Source: an uncultured Clostridium sp. (GTDB lineage: Bacteria; Bacillota; Clostridia; Lachnospirales; Lachnospiraceae). From it: a stretch of DNA of 8,021 bases. Both the position numbers and the translations under genes were made by a program. Each line of letters opens with the position of its first letter. Position 1 is the first letter of the stretch. Shown one piece after another: positions 1-6,421 of the stretch. The notes beneath the pieces are model-generated. The model saw nothing but the letters and a program-made list of their open reading frames with translations. It was not told the DNA's origin and made no database searches. The stretch is from NCBI GenBank assembly GCA_937902905.1, contig CALELW010000273.1, forward strand, positions 1-8,021, given 5' to 3'.

Positions 1-311
1 TTCTCAATGAGATAAGCATCAACCGGAACCGCATCCTGCGTCATAAAGAGCATATACTCTGCCTTTGACATAGTCGCCCCTTTATTTCTTGTGCCACCAT
101 GGTCAAAATCCTTTTTCTCGATTGGAACAATCTTTGCATTCTCCGCCTTTTGTAACATCTGTAAAACTTCTTCATCTTCTTTTTCCTCAACTAATGTCTG
201 CATAAAAAACACATGCGAAGGTTTTACCGTCTGTTTGTTCAGCCAGTCAATTAATTTTGTCAGTTTTTCTCTCTCCGGACGATATACCGGAATAATTACA
301 TCAACCACCAT
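1..311 (-). CDS. Family 2 glycosyltransferase, rhamnosyltransferase-like (3' part cut by window edge)
   Basis: The first 103 residues are visible and the gene runs off the left edge. The start is an ATG at 309-311, with an AGAGAGG-type ribosome site in 317-326. The N-terminus reads VDVIIPVYRPE, the first beta strand of a GT-A fold. It is followed by a helix with L-x-x-L-I-D-W-L-N-x-Q, then HGGTRN at residues 71-76 and MTQDA at 90-94, where Asp93 is the likely metal/nucleotide-sugar aspartate (DXD equivalent). The F-D-H-G-G-T-R-N...TQDA pattern is typical of RfbF/WbbL-like rhamnosyltransferases, so the product probably transfers a deoxysugar to a cell-surface polysaccharide at the inner face of the membrane. 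Donor and acceptor cannot be read from the sequence. Only 15 nt separate it from the metH stop, so it is probably co-transcribed with metH, although the two functions are not obviously related. Confidence 0.85.
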   Translation of the reverse strand, partial: MVVDVIIPVYRPEREKLTKLIDWLNKQTVKPSHVFFMQTLVEEKEDEEVLQMLQKAENAKIVPIEKKDFDHGGTRNKGATMSKAEYMLFMTQDAVPVDAYLIE

Positions 312-326
312 CAAAATCCTCTCTTC

Positions 327-2741
327 TTATTTCTCAAGCAGACGGTTCACTACTTTAACCGCCTCTCTGGCATCTGCCGAATAGCCATCTGCCCCAATTT
401 CTTCTGCAAAACTTTCTGTCACAACCGCGCCGCCAATAATAATCTTAGCCTTCACGCCCTGTTTCTTTGCCTCATCCACAACTTCTTTCATCTCCATCAT
501 CGTTGTCGTCATAAGGGCAGACAGACCAATAATTGAAGCATTCTCAGCTTTCGCGGTATCTAAAATTGTCTGCGTCTCTACATCTTTTCCTAAATCAATG
601 ACATGATACCCATAGTTTTTCAGCATCAGTGCCACGAGATTTTTCCCAATATCGTGAATATCTCCCTTTACCGTCGCCACCACAATAGTTGCCAGTTTTT
701 CATTTCCTCTTGCAGCCTCTAAAAGCGGCTCTAAACGGTTAATCGCCTTTTCCATCGTTTCGGCACTGGCAATAAGCTGAGGGAGAAAATATTTCTTCTG
801 CTCAAATAATTCGCCGACATAATTAATTGCCGCAATCAAATACTTATCAATAATCTCAGACGGCTCGGTTCCCTTTTTCAGTTCTTCTTCCACAAGTTCA
901 AGCACGTGTCCGCTCTTTCCTTTAACAACCGCTAAATACAACGGGTGGCCGTCTTCCTCTGCCACTTCATTCTTTGGCTTATTCTGCGTAATCACAGCTC
1001 CCGCCACACCATTAATATAATGCAAATCCGCTTCTTCTTTATTCAAAAGCAAATCCGAAGCAAGTGCGGCATTGACAAGCAATGTCTGTGACGGATTCGC
1101 AATTGCCATCGTAAGTCCCTGACCAATCGCAAGTGTTAAAAATGCTGTATTAACAAAAACACGTTCCGGCAGTCCAAAGGATATATTGGAAAGACCGCAA
1201 ATCGTTGCCACGCCCAATTCATTTTTACAGTATCGTATCGTCTCCAACACTTCAAGTGCGGCATTTTTATTTGCCCCTATCGTAGCCACCAGACCATCCA
1301 CGACAATGTCTTCTTCTGCCATTCCATGGCGTTTTGCCTCGTCTAATATTGTATGGATAATCGTTTTTTTCTCATCCAAATCTTTTGGAAGTCCGGCGTC
1401 AGACAAAGGAAGCAGAATAAACATAGCACCGTATTTTTTTGCAATCGGTATTAATTTTTCAAACTTTTCCGGTTCCAGAGAAATTGAGTTAATCAAAGCT
1501 CGTCCCGGATAAATACGAAGGGCACTTTCCACAACATCAACATAACTCGAATCAATGCTAAGCGGCAAATCCACCGTCATCGTCAACTCATTAACCGCAC
1601 GTAACATCATCTCTTTTTCGTCAATTCCGTTCATTCCCATATTGACATCGAGAATCGATGCACCTAATTTTTCCTGTTCTTCCGCCATATCCATGACAAG
1701 ACTTAAATCACCGGCGCGGAGTTTTTCCTGCAGTGCTTTTTTTCCGGTAGGATTGATTCGCTCACCAACGATTCGAAATCTTCCATCTAATGAAATTGGC
1801 GTAATATTGCGCTCTGTTGTCAGGGCACGGATACTTTTCCTCTCCGGAATTTCTCTCGCTTTTTTCTCTTTTAACCGGCTGACAAGTTTCCGAATATGTT
1901 CCGGCGTTGTTCCACAGCATCCGCCAAGCACAGTCGCCCCAACATCCACAAGCGGCATCATTGCCTCTGAAAAACTCTCAGCATCCATATCGTAACACGT
2001 CACACCGTCCTGTAAAAACGGCAGTCCGGCATTTGGTTTTACAACAAGCGGAACACAAGCATACTCAGCCATTGCTTTTACCGCATCAACCATCTTGTCA
2101 GGTCCTGTCGAACAGTTAATTCCGATGGCATCTGCCCCCATCGACTGCAAAACAACCAATGCTGTCTCAGGGCTCGTTCCATACAACGTCCGTCCATCCT
2201 CCTGATACGTTAGTGTCACAAGAGCCGGTATGTCACAAGTTTCTTTTACCGCCAGCAAGGCAGCACGGCATTCCTGCAAACTCATCATCGTCTCAATCGC
2301 AAATAAATCGACGCCCTCTTTCACTAACAAACTAATCTGCTGTTTATAAACATCTACCAGTTCTTCAAACGGCATACTTCCAATTGGCTCTAACTGCTGC
2401 CCGGTCATGGAAATATCCCCGGCAACATAAATTTTGCGGTCTGTTTTGCTTCTGCGAATTGCTTCTTTTGTAAGACCCACCAATGTTTTCGTAAGTTCTT
2501 CCTGCTTAGACGCAAGGCCATATTCATCTAATTTAATTCGATTACAGGTAAATGTCGGTGTATAAAGGACATCAGAACCTGCCTCAATATATCGGCACTG
2601 TAAGTCAATAAACACTTCCGGGTGTTTTGCAATCCACTGCTCCGGACAATCCCCGCTTTCCATACCGGCCTGCTGCAAATTTGAACCGGTTGCGCCGTCT
2701 AATACCACAAATCCTTGTCGTAAAAATTCTCTAAAATCCAC
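327..2741 (-). CDS. metH: Cobalamin-dependent methionine synthase without reactivation domain
   Basis: This 804-residue enzyme transfers the methyl group of 5-methyltetrahydrofolate to homocysteine through a cobalamin cofactor, giving methionine in the cytoplasm. Domains in order: a homocysteine-binding barrel (about 1-290) with the zinc cysteines Cys210 (GINCSTGP) and Cys275-Cys276 (GGCCGT); a pterin-binding DHPS-like barrel (about 320-565) beginning RFRIVGERINPTGKK; a B12 cap helix bundle (about 595-675); and a B12-binding Rossmann domain (about 680-804) with DIHDIG, where His696 (codon 654-656) is the lower cobalt ligand. The protein ends there. E. coli MetH is about 1,230 residues and has a further AdoMet-binding reactivation domain; short Clostridia forms lack it and need a separate reactivation protein, which is not in this window. 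The start is GTG at 2739-2741, the first possible start after an in-frame TGA (2754-2756), with AGTGAGG about 10 nt upstream. It has its own promoter and is followed closely by the glycosyltransferase gene. Confidence 0.96.
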   Translation of the reverse strand: MDFREFLRQGFVVLDGATGSNLQQAGMESGDCPEQWIAKHPEVFIDLQCRYIEAGSDVLYTPTFTCNRIKLDEYGLASKQEELTKTLVGLTKEAIRRSKTDRKIYVAGDISMTGQQLEPIGSMPFEELVDVYKQQISLLVKEGVDLFAIETMMSLQECRAALLAVKETCDIPALVTLTYQEDGRTLYGTSPETALVVLQSMGADAIGINCSTGPDKMVDAVKAMAEYACVPLVVKPNAGLPFLQDGVTCYDMDAESFSEAMMPLVDVGATVLGGCCGTTPEHIRKLVSRLKEKKAREIPERKSIRALTTERNITPISLDGRFRIVGERINPTGKKALQEKLRAGDLSLVMDMAEEQEKLGASILDVNMGMNGIDEKEMMLRAVNELTMTVDLPLSIDSSYVDVVESALRIYPGRALINSISLEPEKFEKLIPIAKKYGAMFILLPLSDAGLPKDLDEKKTIIHTILDEAKRHGMAEEDIVVDGLVATIGANKNAALEVLETIRYCKNELGVATICGLSNISFGLPERVFVNTAFLTLAIGQGLTMAIANPSQTLLVNAALASDLLLNKEEADLHYINGVAGAVITQNKPKNEVAEEDGHPLYLAVVKGKSGHVLELVEEELKKGTEPSEIIDKYLIAAINYVGELFEQKKYFLPQLIASAETMEKAINRLEPLLEAARGNEKLATIVVATVKGDIHDIGKNLVALMLKNYGYHVIDLGKDVETQTILDTAKAENASIIGLSALMTTTMMEMKEVVDEAKKQGVKAKIIIGGAVVTESFAEEIGADGYSADAREAVKVVNRLLEK

Positions 2742-2761
2742 TCTTTTGTTGCCTCACTTTC

Positions 2762-2803
2762 AAAAAAAAACCCATTTCACAATAGAATATCATGAAAAGA
2801 GGG
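2762..2803 (-). terminator. Putative rho-independent terminator after the aminotransferase gene
   Basis: Read on the minus strand, CCC (2803-2801) pairs with GGG (2773-2771) and TTTCA (2797-2793) pairs with TGAAA (2779-2775). A small internal loop separates the two helices, the apical loop is 13 nt, and nine T residues follow directly (2770-2762). The stem is weak (8 bp in two pieces), but the uninterrupted T run right after the GC clamp is typical. It would end the S component-aminotransferase transcript. It overlaps the metH promoter. Confidence 0.5.
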
Positions 2804-2812
2804 ATTTTGCAA
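2784..2812 (-). promoter_or_regulatory. Predicted sigma-A promoter of metH
   Basis: On the minus strand TTGCAA (2812-2807) and TATTCT (2789-2784) are separated by exactly 17 nt, and TGA precedes the -10 box to give an extended -10 (TGnTATTCT). The predicted start is an A near 2777, so the leader before the metH GTG is only about 36 nt. That is too short for an S-box, T-box leader or cobalamin riboswitch. Confidence 0.65.
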
Positions 2813-2819
2813 TCTTCGC

Positions 2820-3947
2820 TTATAAGCTTCGGTAAAAACTTTCTTTCATATCACACTGGCAGGAAAAACCTAAATCATTTAATGCCTTGGTAAACGCAGA
2901 TAACATATCTGCCACTTTCTCAACTCTTGCATTATTTCCCATATGTCCAAGACGGATTACTTTGCTTGCAAGGACATCAAAGCAGCCGGATATCAGAATA
3001 CCGTATTTATCTTTCATGGTGTTGATAATATCTATATCACGCAGTCCCTGTGGCACATTAATAACGGTCACAGTGGCGGAATCTCCGTAATCCAGATAAA
3101 GTGATAAACCTGCTTCTTTCACCGCTTTTCTTACTGCCTCAGCAATCTTATGATGGCGCGCCACACGCTCGGTATCTTCCTTCACCAGTCTTACGGCTTC
3201 ACAGAGACCATAAATATCACTGATTGGCATTGTGTATGGGAACCACTTATCTTTGTAATAGTTCTTAAATGCAAGAATATTACAGTAGAAGGAAGCCACT
3301 TTGGTTTTCCTGCTTTCCATTGCTTTCATGGCATCCTCACTCACAGTAACAAACGCAAGCCCCGGAGGTGCCGACAAAGCCTTCTGCGAGCCACCGCAAA
3401 CCACATCCATCTGCCATTCATCGATTTTCACATCTTCACCAAACATCGATGAAACTGCATCGACTACCGTAAGAATTCCATACTGCTTTAACAGCGGACA
3501 AATCTTACTGATATCATTGAGCACACCACTTGGCGTATCACAGTGAACAACCGTTGCGTACTTAAAATCGTGATTTTCTTTTAAGTATTCTGCCAAATCC
3601 TCCACTACAACCGGATAGTGGTAATCAACGGTATATAAAGTTGGCTCTCCGCCGTAAAGACTTACAAAATCAGCAAACCCCTTTCCAAAAATACCGTTAT
3701 CAATAACTAATACCTTATCCCCTGACTCTGTCAATGTTGCACAGGCAGCCTCCAAGGCAAGAATTCCTTCGCCGCCCAATACATAAGTCTCATTGTCAGT
3801 GCCGAGAAGATTTGACAAATCTTTGCATACCTGATGGTATTCTTCACAAAACGTCTCATCTACATCCGGATTTCCAAATGCCCGGCTTCTTGCTTCCATT
3901 ACAGAAGCTGCCGGCATCGTCGGTCCCGGTGTCATCATCTGATACAT
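2820..3947 (-). CDS. Class V aminotransferase, candidate pyridoxamine-pyruvate aminotransferase (AGAT family)
   Basis: This is a fold-type I aminotransferase of the alanine-glyoxylate/serine-pyruvate group, 375 residues from the preferred start. Landmarks: TPGP near the N-terminus; GGEGILALEAA (phosphate-loop region, Glu60, codon 3768-3770); NGIFGKGF; CDTPSG; Asp163 in DAVSS (pyridine nitrogen); Schiff-base Lys189 in GGSQKALSAPPG (codon 3381-3383); and Arg332 in IRLGHMG (substrate carboxylate). Glu60 replaces the Ser of human AGT's phosphate-binding S-G-H and matches Glu-68 of Mesorhizobium loti PPAT, which blocks PLP phosphate and makes that enzyme use free pyridoxal. PPAT's extra carboxylate ligand Arg-336 is Phe323 here, so the amino-acid partner may differ. 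It lies 35 nt downstream of an S-component gene in one operon, which supports a B6 role. An ATG nine bases upstream (3954-3956) also opens the frame, but the AGAAAGG ribosome site abuts it with no spacer, so the ATG at 3945-3947 is preferred. Class V family is certain; PPAT-like specificity is a hypothesis. Confidence 0.9.
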   Translation of the reverse strand: MYQMMTPGPTMPAASVMEARSRAFGNPDVDETFCEEYHQVCKDLSNLLGTDNETYVLGGEGILALEAACATLTESGDKVLVIDNGIFGKGFADFVSLYGGEPTLYTVDYHYPVVVEDLAEYLKENHDFKYATVVHCDTPSGVLNDISKICPLLKQYGILTVVDAVSSMFGEDVKIDEWQMDVVCGGSQKALSAPPGLAFVTVSEDAMKAMESRKTKVASFYCNILAFKNYYKDKWFPYTMPISDIYGLCEAVRLVKEDTERVARHHKIAEAVRKAVKEAGLSLYLDYGDSATVTVINVPQGLRDIDIINTMKDKYGILISGCFDVLASKVIRLGHMGNNARVEKVADMLSAFTKALNDLGFSCQCDMKESFYRSL

Positions 3948-3956
3948 TCTTATCAT

Positions 3957-3963
3957 CCTTTCT
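3957..3963 (-). promoter_or_regulatory. Ribosome binding site deciding the aminotransferase start
   Basis: AGAAAGG on the minus strand directly touches the ATG at 3954-3956 but lies 9 nt from the ATG at 3945-3947. The second is therefore the likely start, making the protein 375 rather than 378 residues. Confidence 0.55.
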
Positions 3964-3982
3964 GTCCGTTCTTTTTCGCCAA

Positions 3983-4540
3983 TTAGGCTTCCATAGAACG
4001 TTTTACATTTGTCATACCGACACGTGATACTAAAATAATCGGAATCGCAATAATTGCTCCTGTTACAATCTGCATAATGTTGCCCGGAATGGAAGCCAGC
4101 GGTACAACAAAACTTGATGTAAGCAATACCTCAAACAAATAATAACCAACTAATTTAATTGCAAGAACAACAACTGTTGCCACAATCAAATTAACAATTG
4201 TTGGTTTTTTCTTTACAATCAAACCAAAGACAAAGCCCATCAGACCAACTACAATCAAAGTTGCCGGAGCATATACAATCCATGGAGAAAGTACATCCGA
4301 TAATGCCATACCAACGCCGCCGCAAATCGCACCAACACGCTTGCCGAAAAATGCCGCCGCAAAAAACATCGGAACATTACCTAAGTGAACCAGACCGCCT
4401 TTTGCCGGTATAATCTGCACCTGAATGTATCTTGTCAGTAAAAATGTCAAGGCAGCAAATACGCCGCACATCGTAATTTCGGATACTGTAATCTTTCCTG
4501 TACCCATCTGTACTGTTTGTTGTTTTGTTTTTGAATCCAT
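3983..4540 (-). CDS. ECF transporter S component (COG4720/DUF1393-like), probable vitamin uptake subunit
   Basis: A 185-residue integral membrane protein with about six hydrophobic segments (roughly 19-41, 54-70, 72-86, 91-108, 114-135 and 148-172). It is the substrate-binding S subunit of an energy-coupling factor transporter. No EcfA/EcfA'/EcfT gene is nearby, so it would share an energizing module encoded elsewhere. The segment from GGLVHLGNVPMFFAAAF (48-64) through GKRVGAICGG, SDVLSP and YAPATLIV to GLMGF is characteristic of the family whose members have been predicted to carry riboflavin-like, pyridoxine (PdxU2) or hydroxymethylpyrimidine (HmpT) substrates. The first helix contains GVFAA, a small-residue motif of the type used to contact EcfT. 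The start is supported by a strong AGGAGG 8 nt upstream. The aminotransferase gene follows after 35 nt, and its PPAT-like active site favours a B6 vitamer as cargo. Substrate is inferred, not shown. Confidence 0.88.
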   Translation of the reverse strand: MDSKTKQQTVQMGTGKITVSEITMCGVFAALTFLLTRYIQVQIIPAKGGLVHLGNVPMFFAAAFFGKRVGAICGGVGMALSDVLSPWIVYAPATLIVVGLMGFVFGLIVKKKPTIVNLIVATVVVLAIKLVGYYLFEVLLTSSFVVPLASIPGNIMQIVTGAIIAIPIILVSRVGMTNVKRSMEA

Positions 4541-4571
4541 TGTTTTGTCCTCCTGTATAAATTTCTCTCTT

Positions 4572-4599
4572 ATTATACAAAAGGCTGGCTATATGAAAA
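4572..4599 (-). promoter_or_regulatory. Predicted sigma-A promoter of the S component-aminotransferase operon
   Basis: Minus strand: TTTTCA (4599-4594), 16-nt spacer, perfect TATAAT (4577-4572). The predicted start is near 4565, leaving a leader of about 25 nt that contains the AGGAGG site and no room for a riboswitch. The -35 box lies inside one arm of the inverted repeats at 4594-4636. Confidence 0.65.
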
Positions 4600-4636
4600 C
4601 TGCCAGTTTCTTATTTTTTTACCATGCCAGTTTTCA
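4594..4636. repeat. Inverted/direct repeat cluster, candidate operator for the S component operon
   Basis: TGAAAACTG (4594-4602) and CAGTTTTCA (4628-4636) are perfect 9-bp inverted arms separated by 25 nt. Nested inside is a tight dyad, AAACTG-C-CAGTTT (4597-4609), and TGCCAGTTT recurs directly at 4601-4609 and 4625-4633. The left arm covers the -35 box of the downstream operon, while the right arm covers the TGA stop of the phosphatase gene. There is no T tract on the minus strand after the hairpin, so an operator fits better than a terminator. No cognate regulator can be named. Confidence 0.4.
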
Positions 4637-5290
4637 ACCATTTCTCTCTAGAGATGTTTTCCAGTTTTTTCGAAGCAGTGCCGGATGGGACTCCAAATGA
4701 GCAAAATCATTAAAACGCTCCAGAATAAAGAAGTCTCTCTCCTCATCATAAATCAAATGGGTAAAACTTGTATTTTCGATGTCAATTCCAAATTTTAATT
4801 TGTTCTCCTGACCGGTATGAAGAATATCGGCACACACCGAGCGTATTACGCCGCCATGCGTTACAATAGCAACTCTGTTTTCTTCTCTTTGACAAATTTG
4901 TTTGATTTTTGGCATAACCCGCCTGACGACATCACGTCCGCACTCACCGCCTTCCGGATAGGGAAGGTCTTCTTTATGAGACGCACGTTCCTTACGAAAC
5001 TCAGCATATTCCATACGAATCTGTTCATCGGTTTTACCGGTAAATCCACCAAAATGGATTTCTTCGATGTCTGCCACTTCTTCCACCGGCAGATTCACAA
5101 AACGTCCGATAATTTCTGCTGTTTCTTTTGCGCGAATTAACTGTGAGCAGTATAACTTTTCCAACTGATAAGAAATCAGACGCTTTCCGGCAAGTTTTGC
5201 CTGTTTACGTCCACTTTCATCCAGAGAAACATCGACATTACACAATTTGGAGCACTGTCTTCCATGCCGAATCAAAAAGATATCCTTCAT
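4634..5290 (-). CDS. Histidine phosphatase superfamily protein (phosphoglycerate mutase-like)
   Basis: A 218-residue branch-1 histidine phosphatase. RHG at residues 8-10 supplies the phospho-accepting His9. Arg53 in SQLIRAKETA binds phosphate, Glu77 is the likely proton donor (EEIHFGGFTGKT), and His145 sits in VTHGG. The usual P-x-G-E-S motif is EGGECGRD (113-120), with Cys replacing Ser. All catalytic residues are present, so the protein should be an active cytoplasmic phosphatase or mutase. The substrate cannot be told: this superfamily includes phosphoglycerate mutases, alpha-ribazole phosphatases and many small-metabolite phosphatases. The start is the ATG at 5288-5290 with AAGGAGG 8-9 nt upstream. 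A longer frame to 5356 would run back into the preceding gene and push RHG 22 residues inward. It follows the LytTR gene by 13 nt and is the third gene of that operon. Confidence 0.92.
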   Translation of the reverse strand: MKDIFLIRHGRQCSKLCNVDVSLDESGRKQAKLAGKRLISYQLEKLYCSQLIRAKETAEIIGRFVNLPVEEVADIEEIHFGGFTGKTDEQIRMEYAEFRKERASHKEDLPYPEGGECGRDVVRRVMPKIKQICQREENRVAIVTHGGVIRSVCADILHTGQENKLKFGIDIENTSFTHLIYDEERDFFILERFNDFAHLESHPALLRKNWKTSLERNG

Positions 5291-5303
5291 CTTTCGCACC
5301 TCC

Positions 5304-6035
5304 TTAACTCTCTGAAAAAACACTATCAGTATACGAAATCCGTGTTCTCTCGTCAAATTGTTTGCGAAGACCTTTCATATATTTTCTTCCTAATGCGACA
5401 TTTCCATATTGCTTTACCAGACAAATCCGGTGGTTTACATAATCGATTTTTTCTACATACAAACGGTTTACCGCAATTGAGCGATGGCACTGCACTAAGT
5501 CTCCGCCACACTGCTCCATACAGACACCAAGTTTACGGTACGGAAACGAAAAGACATCATACCGGGTATGAACATACAGCATTTTATTGCAGATTTCCAG
5601 ATACAAAATATCCTTTGCCTCAAACATGTGGATACCGAGCCGTGTGTTTATCACCAGCGCTTTTGCAGCACCCTTGTTATCAAAACGTCCATCAATCCAG
5701 TGAAGTAGTTTTTCCAATCGTTCTTTCTCAATTGGTTTTATCACATAATCAAAACAATGAAATACATGAAATGCCAGACTTTCATAAGCATCATCTTTTG
5801 CCAGTAAAATCACCGGGAGCAGATAAAAACGCTGTAAGCTTTTCAAACAAGAAACAAAGGCCAGTCCTTTTTGTTCCCCGTCCTCTAAATCTACTACTAC
5901 AACACGGATGGAATTTGTCTCTAATATACGGATTGCTTCCTGCTGACTTTCGACACATAAGAATTGAAGATTCCATTTGGCTGCTTCCCAGTCTTTAATC
6001 GGATTTGACTTTGAGAAAACAAGAACTTTTGTCAC
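5304..6035 (-). CDS. LytTR-family response regulator with degenerate receiver domain
   Basis: 243 residues: a receiver-like domain (about 1-118) and a LytTR DNA-binding domain (about 125-228), the latter seen in DILYLEICNKMLYVHT, QCHRSIAVNRLYVEKI and the final GRKYMKGLRKQF. The receiver keeps Asp49 after the third beta strand (VVVVDLED, codon 5889-5891) and Lys100 in DYVIKP. However, it lacks the acidic pair after strand 1 (it reads VLVFSKSNP) and has Ala79 where the switch Thr/Ser should be (LLAKDD). Metal-dependent phosphorylation is therefore doubtful and the domain may act as a pseudo-receiver. The start is GTG at 6033-6035 overlapping the TGA of the upstream XRE gene (GTGA), with GGAGAGGAG 5 nt before it, so translation is probably coupled. 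No histidine kinase gene is visible. LytTR proteins bind direct-repeat DNA sites and act as transcription factors; its targets are unknown. Confidence 0.9.
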   Translation of the reverse strand: MTKVLVFSKSNPIKDWEAAKWNLQFLCVESQQEAIRILETNSIRVVVVDLEDGEQKGLAFVSCLKSLQRFYLLPVILLAKDDAYESLAFHVFHCFDYVIKPIEKERLEKLLHWIDGRFDNKGAAKALVINTRLGIHMFEAKDILYLEICNKMLYVHTRYDVFSFPYRKLGVCMEQCGGDLVQCHRSIAVNRLYVEKIDYVNHRICLVKQYGNVALGRKYMKGLRKQFDERTRISYTDSVFSES

Positions 6036-6361
6036 CGATACTCCTCTCCTTCATCACTTAGCTGCTGCTTGCAGTATTCGAGCAGTTCACACACCCTGCG
6101 GTTTCGTATCGCAAGATGAGAATCCACCGATTCCCGTCTCGCCTTCTGCCTGCCAGCTAACAGATACAGCGGGTCTACATCGAGCTTCTCATATAGAATA
6201 ACAAGTTTTTCAACATCCAGCCCATACACTCCTCTCTCAATCTTTCGATAATGTCCTACACTCACACGGAGCAGTTTTGCCATATCATAGAAATCCATAT
6301 GAGCACTTTCTCTCACATCCTGTAAACGCCTTCCAATAATTTCATTTTGTTCTTGAACCAT
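6032..6361 (-). CDS. XRE-family helix-turn-helix regulator
   Basis: 109 residues, probably cytoplasmic. The Cro/C1-type helix-turn-helix spans about residues 9-65: IGRRLQDVRES, then DMAKLLRVSVGHYRKIERGVYGLDVEKLV, where MAKLLRVS is helix 2 and VGHYRKIERG the recognition helix. A short charged tail follows (about 70-109), with no ligand-binding or peptidase domain. It is the first gene of a leftward operon, and its last bases overlap the start of the LytTR gene. The ATG at 6359-6361 has an AAGGAGGAG site 7 nt upstream. A near-palindromic site lies just upstream of its promoter, so autoregulation is plausible but not shown. It is only distantly similar to the other XRE protein in this window, beyond the shared fold. 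Confidence 0.9.
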   Translation of the reverse strand: MVQEQNEIIGRRLQDVRESAHMDFYDMAKLLRVSVGHYRKIERGVYGLDVEKLVILYEKLDVDPLYLLAGRQKARRESVDSHLAIRNRRVCELLEYCKQQLSDEGEEYR

Positions 6362-6384
6362 AATTTATCTCCTCCTTAGTCTCT

Positions 6385-6415
6385 ATTCTACCAAAAAAAA
6401 GCGCTCGTTGGACAA
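6385..6415 (-). promoter_or_regulatory. Possible promoter of the XRE-LytTR-phosphatase operon
   Basis: Minus strand: TTGTCC (6415-6410) and TAGAAT (6390-6385), with a long 19-nt spacer that includes eight T residues. The -10 box matches the consensus at 5 of 6 bases; the spacing is poor, which could mean an activator is needed. The -35 lies in the small dyad GTTG-GA-CAAC (6407-6416). Confidence 0.4.
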
Positions 6416-6421
6416 CTTTTT

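Noticed and set aside
2742..2819. Possible S-box, T-box or cobalamin riboswitch before metH
   Set aside because: The gap is 78 nt and is filled by a promoter and terminator, leaving a leader of about 36 nt with no aptamer-like structure.
2818..2827. Palindrome GCTTATAAGC at the aminotransferase stop codon
   Set aside because: It is perfect but leaves no loop and is not followed by a T tract, so it is not a credible terminator; it is probably chance at the end of a coding region.
4594..4620. Plus-strand terminator (AAACT/AGTTT hairpin followed by T-rich run)
   Set aside because: The stem is 5 A+T-rich base pairs, and there is no plus-strand gene upstream that would need a terminator.
4541..4633. 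Possible riboswitch (TPP or other) before the S component gene
   Set aside because: The predicted transcript leader is about 25 nt and the whole gap is 93 nt including the promoter. None of the conserved TPP-riboswitch segments is visible.
5291..5356. N-terminal extension of the histidine phosphatase to an ATG at 5356
   Set aside because: It would overlap the LytTR coding end by about 50 nt and place RHG far from the N-terminus. A strong AAGGAGG sits properly before the ATG at 5290.
5264..5998. 244-aa open frame on the plus strand
   Set aside because: It lies antisense to the LytTR gene and part of the phosphatase gene, has no recognisable domain and an odd composition rich in His, Leu and Pro, and overlaps clearly conserved proteins on the minus strand.
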